A DNA stretch of 64,000 nucleotides, from contig JAXGGA010002838.1 in assembly GCA_038373865.1 (NCBI GenBank), positions 1 to 64,000 on the forward strand, given 5' to 3'. Source of the DNA: Uloborus plumipes (Eukaryota; Arthropoda; Arachnida; Araneae; Uloboridae). Shown in pieces: positions 57,907 through 64,000 of this stretch. The position numbers and the translations under genes were made by a program. Each line of letters opens with the position of its first letter. The first letter of the stretch is position 1. Under the pieces are notes generated by a model. That model made no database searches, was not told the origin of the DNA, and saw nothing but the letters and a program-made list of their open reading frames with translations.

Positions 57907-60900
57907 TTGAATTTCGACATCTTAAATTAAAATTCTTTTTTTCTCAATCATGAATTGCGATAGGTGTGTGTACATGCGTAGACGTGTGTTTGTTTGTGTG
58001 TGAGTATGCGTGTATGTATCTGTGTTTAAGAATTTTTGTATGTAGCCGGTGTGTTTGTGTAGGCGGGGATGTGTGCGTGTGCGCAGGCGGTCGTGTGTGT
58101 TAGGGTGAGCCGAAAAATACATTTTTTTTTTAAATTTCGATTATGAGTATTGCAGAAAAGGTGCCATTGGGGGAGCAAAGTGTACATAAAATTTTTGAAA
58201 TTTTTTGATAAATTTCTTGATCTGTCGCAATTGAGTTGAAGTTTGGTAAAAAATTCGATTTTTTATTTTTGGAAATTATTTTTTAAAAATTTTCAACACC
58301 TAACATCTAAAAATGCATAATATGTGACAAACAATGTAGTTATTTCAGATTAGTATGGCGAAAGCAGCATGTTAACGTTTTGACAAAATTTAATTTAAAA
58401 CGTAGAAAAAAGCAGGAAATTGCCAAATTTTCTAGGAATTTGAAGAAAAGGAAGGAATTGTACCACAAACCTCATTTTTTAAATGGAATTTCTATGCCCG
58501 TAATGGCACTTTTCCGCCCTACCCGTTGTCAATAAGAGAAAAAAAAAATTTTAATAATTTGCTAAAAATTTCGAAAAAACTATTTTTTTTCGGCAGATCA
58601 AGAAATTGACCAAACAATTTGAAATTTTTTATTTGCACTTTTCTATCCCAAATGGCACTGTTTCCGCAATACCCATCATCAAAATTTACCCTCCCTAGTG
58701 TGTTTGTGTGCAGCAGGACATGGACGAAATCACCAGGAGGGGCAGAGTCCGAGGACCTGCACCACCTGAAGAAGCGGGGGCCGGTGGGCGTCAGTGGAGG
58801 TGGAGGATCGTCAACACCCCCCCCCCCCCCCCAGTATCAGGCTCTGAGTCCAATCAGAAAAAGGAACCACAACGGCAAACATCATCGAAAGTGAAAATAA
58901 ACAGCAATTCGTCATTTCTCAAAAAGTGGCCTCAGTGTTAGATGTGCAAGGTTACATTAATATGAAAATGATGCAATTCAAACATTACAATTGATTCCAT
59001 GCAGTATTTTCAATCTTTAACTTTTGTATAAATACTTGCTCCGACGCCCAGCGTTGCATGGTCTACCTCAGACCTGATAGTGAGGTCAAGTGACGCATGT
59101 TTAACACTTACAAAGGAGTCCCACGAATAGTGTAATAATGAAAAAACTTGAAATACATAGAATTCGTTTCTTGAGAAAGATTTTTAAAGCAAAAATAATT
59201 TTTCCGCTTTAGCCTGTAATACTGGCCAAAATTTAAGAAAAGCGCCAAACTCTGTGACTTTGTGAGAAAAATATTACGCAATTTAACCGTCTGCATCCAT
59301 CTACAAATCGTGTGAAACACTTCTTCGGTTATTCACCGTAACTCGCTATATTTGTAGACTTGTTACATTTTTTAACAGATTTTAAAACGTAATTCGATAA
59401 CGGGGCAAGTAAGCAAAAATTTATACTTCTAGAAACATGTTTTACTTTGCTCTCGATTGCTACTTTTTTTATTATTATTAATTTCGCAGCAAAACCGAAA
59501 TTTTCGGAATTTATATCGGTGAACAGACATTTTTGGAAGGTTCAGTGATAGAACGTTCATTTATCATGAACTACTTTCACCAATAAAAAAACGTAAAAAT
59601 ATTACCGCAAAAATGTCCTCTTTTTGTCTGCATTTCAAAATAATGCCTTTTACTATCTTAACTCTGCACCTTATTTTGACCATTTTCGAAATTGTAAAGA
59701 TGTATCTAGGGATAACAGTTGCGAAAGTAGAGGTCCTGCATGTAAAAAGGGGACATGCTTTACAAAGAGTGTCCAAAAGTTACGCAAGACTTGAATTAAA
59801 TAGAAAAAAAAAATTCTCCACTTTTTTTTTTTTTTTTTTTTAATACAGTAAACTCTCGATTATCCTCGGGGCGGATTATCCACGAGGGTCTCGGGGGAAA
59901 AAATTCTTAGTTAATTTTATTTTGTAGAGCAAAAATTTTTCTTTAAAAACACATGTCCCAAGAGTGCTGTGTACTTCATGCAATAAATTATTTCACCTAG
60001 ACGTTATCGTAAGTACCATTTCTTTATAGATTGTATACGCTGGAGAACCTCAAATGCAAATATTTTTTATGCTGTACTTTTTGTCACTGTTTGTACACAT
60101 CACGTTTTAAGTGTAATGCAATAATTTTTCGCAAAATATATTTTTTATCTTCTTTACCCCTTATTTTATGCTTTTTTCGGATTATCCGCGATTTTCGTTA
60201 TCCGCGATACCCGTGCCACCCAATTTCGCGGATAATCGGGAGTGTACTGTATACATATGTACGTATTTTTAATTATTGAAAAATAAATAACATACGATAG
60301 GTTTATGTATGAAATAGCACTTCAAGCAAATTACTTCCACGACTTTGCATTCACACGCTCACTTTTTCTCGAAATTTATGAACATTGTGCACAAATGTGG
60401 CTGGATTTATTTGCTGCAGCGGAATCGTTTAATGCAATGCACAGGTGGATATGGGTTGTTGATACTGACTGACCTTTGACTTCAAAGAGCCCCTTGCAAA
60501 ATAATCCAATGTTTTTAAATCACATGATCTAAGTGCCCACTTTAGATCATGGAAACGATAGAATGCATGATCAGAAAATGCCTTATGTTGCAATTGGATT
60601 ATTCAACCATGAAAACACCTTGTTCTTTCGTGCAGTGCTTCACTTTTTTCTAACCCTGAATTCTGTACATCCGAGCCAGACTAACGTAAGTCCATTTTCG
60701 TTACTTATCAGGACAGAGCAAAAACGTTTGTCTGTTGCATATAAAGGAAGGGACTCGCTTTTTTTTTAAAGCTGCTAATTTAATTGTGAAATAATTCCTT
60801 AAAATAAATAATTTCTCATGGGTCGATTTGAAATAAGATTCTACATACAATGCAATGATAAAGTGAAAATCGCCATTTTTGGACATACGTTCGTTTGACT

Positions 60901-63900
60901 CAGCGGTACAGAACTGTCAGCTGTCAAACTGTTTCCTATTTTCAGTGCCAATTGCTATGCAGTAAATTCTCGATTATCCGCGAGCGGATTATTCGCAAGT
61001 GTCTCGGGAAAGAAACAAATGCAATTAACTGATTTTTTTCGGAAAAGCACGAATTTAAATTTTCTTGTTTCTTTTCATTTCTTACCCTAGAGTGCGGTGG
61101 TCCAATTAATTATTTTACCTGGGCGTTATTTTAAGTACAACTTCTATGTAGATACGTTTGAGAACCTCCAATACAAATTTTTTTATGCTGTACCTATCGC
61201 CACTGTTTGTACCGCTTTAAGTGTAATGCAATTATTTTTAAGAAAAAGACATTGTGTATCTTCTTTACCCCTTACTTTATGCTTTTTTCGGGTTATCCGC
61301 GATTTTCGATATCCGCGATACCCATGTCACCCAATTCCGCGGATAATCGGGAGTGTACTGCATTTATTAAGAATCAATACTAGAGAAAGAGGATGCTTAA
61401 AAAAATACATTAACTAATCAATACATACAATAAAAGTTCGACTTGTGGTATTGAACATTTTTATATGTATTTAAAACTCATTCAATAGTTACCATTAACA
61501 ATGAACTAAAGTGAACACTTACCTCCTTCATTACGCCTTTTAATTCAGCTCTGATTTTTCCCTTTCCAGGATTAACGGCTTGGATCAAGTTATATAGTCC
61601 ATCATCACTACTCTGCGCCAAACGCAGAATTTTTTCAGGTAAAGTTAGCACCACTCTGATGTTCTGAAATAAATTATTTAAGTTCATATTTTGTACGCAT
61701 TATTCATTATTTAAATTAACAAAAACTCTACTGAAGTCGTGGTCCATTGTGTTCCTTGAGTAAGAAATTCCATAACTACTAAAAGGGCTGAAAACATGTT
61801 AAACAAAGCTTACAAAATATTTTTTAAAATTTCTTTAATAAATAGTTTGTAGATATGTTTTTTTGGAACATTTAGCACAAAAAAAAAAAAAAAAAACACT
61901 TTGCATATATGTGTAAAATTAAAAAGTGTGAGGATTTTTATTTAAAACCTTTTATTCATTTATTCGTTAATTATTGGAGTTCTTATAAAGTTAGCGCTTT
62001 TTTCAATCTTCGAGAATATATTATTAATTACTAAATACGTATGAATACTCTGGATTTAATTTTGAAAAAAAAAATCTTTTTTTCTTTAACTAACAAACTT
62101 GTTATTACGGTACTTTGACCCTTAAATATAGTTCAAACTGTATCCTATGATCTTGTAGATTAGCATAATCTAGATTGTTGAAATTTATTTTCCCTTCGAA
62201 ATCAACGGTTCAAAATAGTACATAGCCGTCCAGAGTTGCACATAAATATTTCTTATGGAAAAAATACTCTTCAAAGTCAGTTTTTAAAGGGATTTTACTT
62301 TCTATTTCCTTCAATCTAAAACTCTTACTACAAAATTAAATTAAATTTATAAGAATTTAATTTAAAAAAAGCAAGTAACTTACATTACACAAATGCATCG
62401 GGTTATTTTTACTATCATACATCTCTACAAGAACAGTATATACTTTCAGCTCTTCTAAACCCATAAAGTGTCCTCCGGAAATGCGAAGAACTGCAAAAAT
62501 AATAAATGCAATTAAATTTATTCAATTGAAGCAAAGTTAAATTTTACATTTTAATTTAATTATCCGACTCATGGGGACCAGGTAAGGCAATTTTTCGTGC
62601 GGTACAAAATGTCTACTTTGCGTGGAATAAACGTATGCCTAATTTTTTTGGATTTTTAAAATTATTATTTCTCAACAAATGAGATATGTCTCATTTACAT
62701 TGGAATCTTACACTGCAAAAACTGAACTGTTGTTTTTACAGTATAATACTGGTAGCCGAGGTTCCAATTCAAAACTGTAAAATGCACTACAACAAACTGT
62801 AAAACTAGCTATTTTAGTTTCTTACTGCAAAATTAGGAGTTTTGCAGTTTATTGTCGTAAAATTTAGCTGTATTATACTGTAAAAACAACAGTATAATAC
62901 TGGCAGCAGAGGTTCCAATTTAAAATGCACGGTAATAAACTGTAAAATTAGCAATCTTACAGTTTAGTACCATAAAATGAGCAATTCTACAGTTTATCAC
63001 GGTAAAAGCAGCAATTTTACTGTAAAATTAGCAATTTTTATAGTTTATTGCTATAAAATTAGCTGCATTATAATGTAAAAACAACATTCATTTTTTTACA
63101 GTGCAGCAATCAAAATGTACAATTTGCTTCGGCATTGCTAAATTGTTAGAGTAACAAATTAACTGATACATGAAGCCCGTTACAAGAGGTTGACTTTGCA
63201 TATCCCACACGTGACACATGCAAATAAATTAAATTTTAACTAACAAAAATATTCGATAAAAATATAACTGTCAGGAGTATGTTTGGATCAAATGTAAACC
63301 TTAAAAAATATGTTTACTCCTGTTTAATTAAAATATTAGGATCTATAGCAAAATACTGGTGAATTAGTGAGTCTGATTTGTCCCACACGTGACGGTAGAA
63401 TGGTTCTTTAAGGTTTTACACAAAGCTGAGCGCAAACACAATTCGTGAACTTATAAAAAAAAAAAAAAAAAATCCGCCGTTCGGAGGAAACATTAATTCC
63501 GCTCTTCCGGTTTATTTTTAGCTTGAGGGCATCTGTTGCAGCATCGGTTCCACCAAAAGAAAAGGGTGCTGGTTTTTAACCGACCTTAAACCCTGTAGAT
63601 AATAGTTTCTTCTTACAAGAGCTTGATGCGAACGAAATTGTTTGACGGTAATGCGGGTAATGACGGAGAAATTTAGTTTTTGCACAATTTTATCATTTCT
63701 CTTGCTATTTTTTTTTCTTTGTACGCGTAATTCTTTAATGCAATACTAACTATTATTGGTTTTATCGTACTAAAAGCAAATAACTTTTTCATCCTTCTAA
63801 AACCTGATCGGGCAGTATTTATCCTTAGTTACAGTTTGATAATCATAAAATTCTAATCTAATAAACAATATATTTTCCATTAACATTTAAATTAAAATCA

Positions 63901-64000
63901 GAATGAAAATTGCAAAGAAATCAGTAACTAGACAAATTCTTGCTAAAAATGCAAAATATTGACTTTTAATTCACTTACCCAGTCTTGCAGGCTTCACTAC
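56430..64000 (-). CDS. NUP210: Nuclear pore membrane glycoprotein 210 (partial, five exons)
   Basis: Joining the complements of 63979-64000, 62384-62490, 61523-61663, 57533-57697 and 56430-56600 gives one open frame of about 202 codons. Reading order is from high to low coordinates; the first exon runs off the window. Introns are GT-AG, phases 1, 0, 0, 0, about 1.49, 0.72, 3.83 and 0.93 kb. The protein reads VVKPARL..., DSKNNPMHLCNNIRVVLTLP, DDGLYNLIQAVNPGKGKIRA, LQKIYIFPPKTFLPY and VTGGSGQYSYAVND, ending DSNHPNNIAIAM. This matches in order an early luminal part of animal Nup210, which anchors nuclear pores in the envelope membrane: (Y)VV.P..L, .F....Y.SDNIR, .G.Y.I.A...G, .YP...L.P, GGSG.Y.W, D..NP.. 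. Neither the signal peptide nor the C-terminal membrane segment is in the window. Mobile elements sit in the introns but not in the exons. Confidence 0.92.
56963..57125. repeat. Partial copy of the CACTGCAAAAA element
   Basis: CACTGCAAAAAATGAAC, TTTTTACAGTATAATACTG and GCCGAGGTTCCAATTTAAAA match the full element at 62712-63106, followed by AACTGTAAAA palindromes. The far end is missing. Confidence 0.65.
57533..57697 (-). CDS. NUP210: Nup210 exon (165 bp)
   Basis: 55 codons, TNDSNFIPKGSLFTF to KSIMPHIVSLK, donor GTAAGTTAAG. The acceptor TTTGAAATAG is weak (poor pyrimidine tract); I chose it because it keeps the frame open and gives the expected protein length. An alternative AAG further in would drop up to about 13 codons. 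Confidence 0.8.
57844..57906. repeat. (AAT)n microsatellite
   Basis: About 21 uninterrupted AAT units in a Nup210 intron. Confidence 0.97.
57962..58097. repeat. GT-rich degenerate microsatellite
   Basis: Many GTGTGT, GTATGT and GCGTGT words over about 135 bp. It directly precedes a MITE-like element whose target appears to be GT-rich. Confidence 0.8.
58098..58697. mobile_element. 600-bp TIR element AGGGTGAGCC/AGGGAGGGTAA
   Basis: Inverted arms: left ATTATGAGTATTGCAGAAAA, GTGCCATTGGG and AATTTCTTGATCTG; right, read inverted, GATGGGTATTGCGGAAAC, GTGCCATTTGGG and AATTTCTTGATCTG. The flanks are GTGTGTT and AGTGTGTTT, a possible 7-8 bp duplication inside GT-rich sequence. No transposase. Confidence 0.6.
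59340..59790. repeat. Relics related to the TTA element and the long-TIR mariner
   Basis: 59345-59465 resembles the terminal part of the 2-kb TTA element (GTAACTCGCTA, TTCGATAACGGGGC, CTAGAAACATGTTTTAC, CTCGATT; compare 19890-20030). 59640-59770 resembles the inner mariner TIR (TTAACTCTGCACCTT, AAGATGTATCTAGG, GTTG.GAAAGTAGAGGTC; compare 20490-20598). The order matches the 13-kb stack, so this may be a decayed copy of the same nested arrangement. Confidence 0.5.
59846..60249. mobile_element. 404-bp pogo/Tigger-like MITE
   Basis: CAGTAAACTCTCGATTATCC and, inverted, CAGTACACTCCCGATTATCC ends flanked by TA (59844-59845; 60250-60251). Inner GGATTATCCGCGA blocks. It lies in a Nup210 intron. Confidence 0.85.
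60960..61360. mobile_element. 401-bp pogo/Tigger-like MITE, second copy
   Basis: Same family and orientation as 59846-60249 (CAGTAAATTCTCGATTATCC ... GATAATCGGGAGTGTACTG). The flanks are TG and CA, so the original TA duplication has changed. It lies in the same Nup210 intron as the first copy, about 700 bp away. Confidence 0.8.
61523..61663 (-). CDS. NUP210: Nup210 exon (141 bp)
   Basis: Acceptor TTATTTCAG and donor GTAAGTG. Exactly 47 codons, NIRVVLTLPEKILRL to ELKGVMKE. Confidence 0.92.
62384..62490 (-). CDS. NUP210: Nup210 exon (107 bp)
   Basis: Acceptor TTTTTGCAG and donor GTAAGT frame an exon encoding LRISGGHFMGLEELKVYTVL through NPMHLCN. It starts with the last two bases of a split codon and ends in phase 0. 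Confidence 0.9.
62712..63106. mobile_element. 395-bp TIR element with repeated AACTGTAAAA palindromes
   Basis: Ends CACTGCAAAAACTGAACTGT and, inverted, CACTGTAAAAAAATGAATGT. The interior is an array of palindromic units around AAACTGTAAAATTAGCAATT. The sequence CAGTATAATACTGGCAGC-x-GAGGTTCCAATTT occurs twice inside, so it looks internally duplicated. No target duplication detected. In a Nup210 intron. Confidence 0.7.
63979..64000 (-). CDS. NUP210: Nup210 exon, partial at window edge
   Basis: Codes VVKPARL plus one base; donor GTAAGTG follows directly. The frame joins the next exon in phase 1 to make VVKPARLVLRISGGH. Confidence 0.85.

Noticed and set aside
58619..58941. GC-rich frames including a proline run (58708-58941)
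   Set aside because: Proline run comes from a poly-C tract; the remainder (DMDEITRRGRVRGPAPP) gave no family I can name with confidence.
1..64000. CRISPR arrays, tRNA and rRNA genes, bacterial promoters or ribosome binding sites
   Set aside because: No regularly spaced repeats of CRISPR type, no convincing cloverleaf and no rRNA-like block; the sequence is a nuclear animal locus with introns.

Overview
The window looks like animal nuclear DNA, most likely from an arthropod and possibly a spider or other chelicerate. It is AT-rich, has GT-AG introns, and is packed with mariner, hAT, pogo and foldback DNA transposons of the kind common in arthropods. I see no bacterial, plasmid or phage features, no operon structure, no CRISPR array and no convincing RNA gene. 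The only host gene I can identify is on the minus strand at the right end. Five exons between 56430 and 64000 encode an early luminal part of the nuclear pore membrane glycoprotein Nup210 (gp210). The exons join in phase, and TE-rich introns separate them. No downstream exon is recognisable to the left, so the next intron may run beyond 50 kb.

The rest is a graveyard of nested DNA transposons, many built as long inverted repeats. From left to right: a foldback (2025-5112) with a hAT-like insert at its centre; a composite foldback (5491-7822); a hAT-like MITE (8230-8881); and a 13-kb nested set (9760-22740). In that set a foldback contains a mariner (10916-20598), which holds two inverted copies of a 2-kb element (11426-13426 and 17860-20077) and a 4-kb element (13430-17395), each flanked by TTA. 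Removing the nested DNA at one TTA rejoins the mariner reading frame. Next come a decayed gene of an uncharacterised TE-associated protein family (23.9-25.5 kb), a pogo MITE, a TTAA-flanked foldback (26907-28261) and a 5.1-kb hAT element with an exact 8-bp target duplication (28784-33900).

A 10-kb foldback (35540-45500) carries two insertions. One is a Mutator-like foldback (37244-39336). The other is the best candidate for a new system: a 5.0-kb element (39714-44727) with near-perfect terminal repeats, four copies of a 15-bp subterminal motif, and one intact 751-codon gene. That gene looks like a DDE/RNase-H-fold transposase of a superfamily I cannot name. The opposite arm of the host foldback preserves the empty insertion site, which fixes the ends of the element.

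From 46 to 52 kb lie mariner relics, another foldback with C-terminal pieces of the uncharacterised family, a tandem repeat with YY1/CRE-like motifs, and a Tc1/mariner pseudogene. From 52 to 56 kb lie nested hAT elements with exact 8-bp duplications. The Nup210 introns hold pogo MITEs, a TIR element and simple repeats. Apart from the 751-codon gene, every transposase trace is broken, so most elements are dead or non-autonomous.
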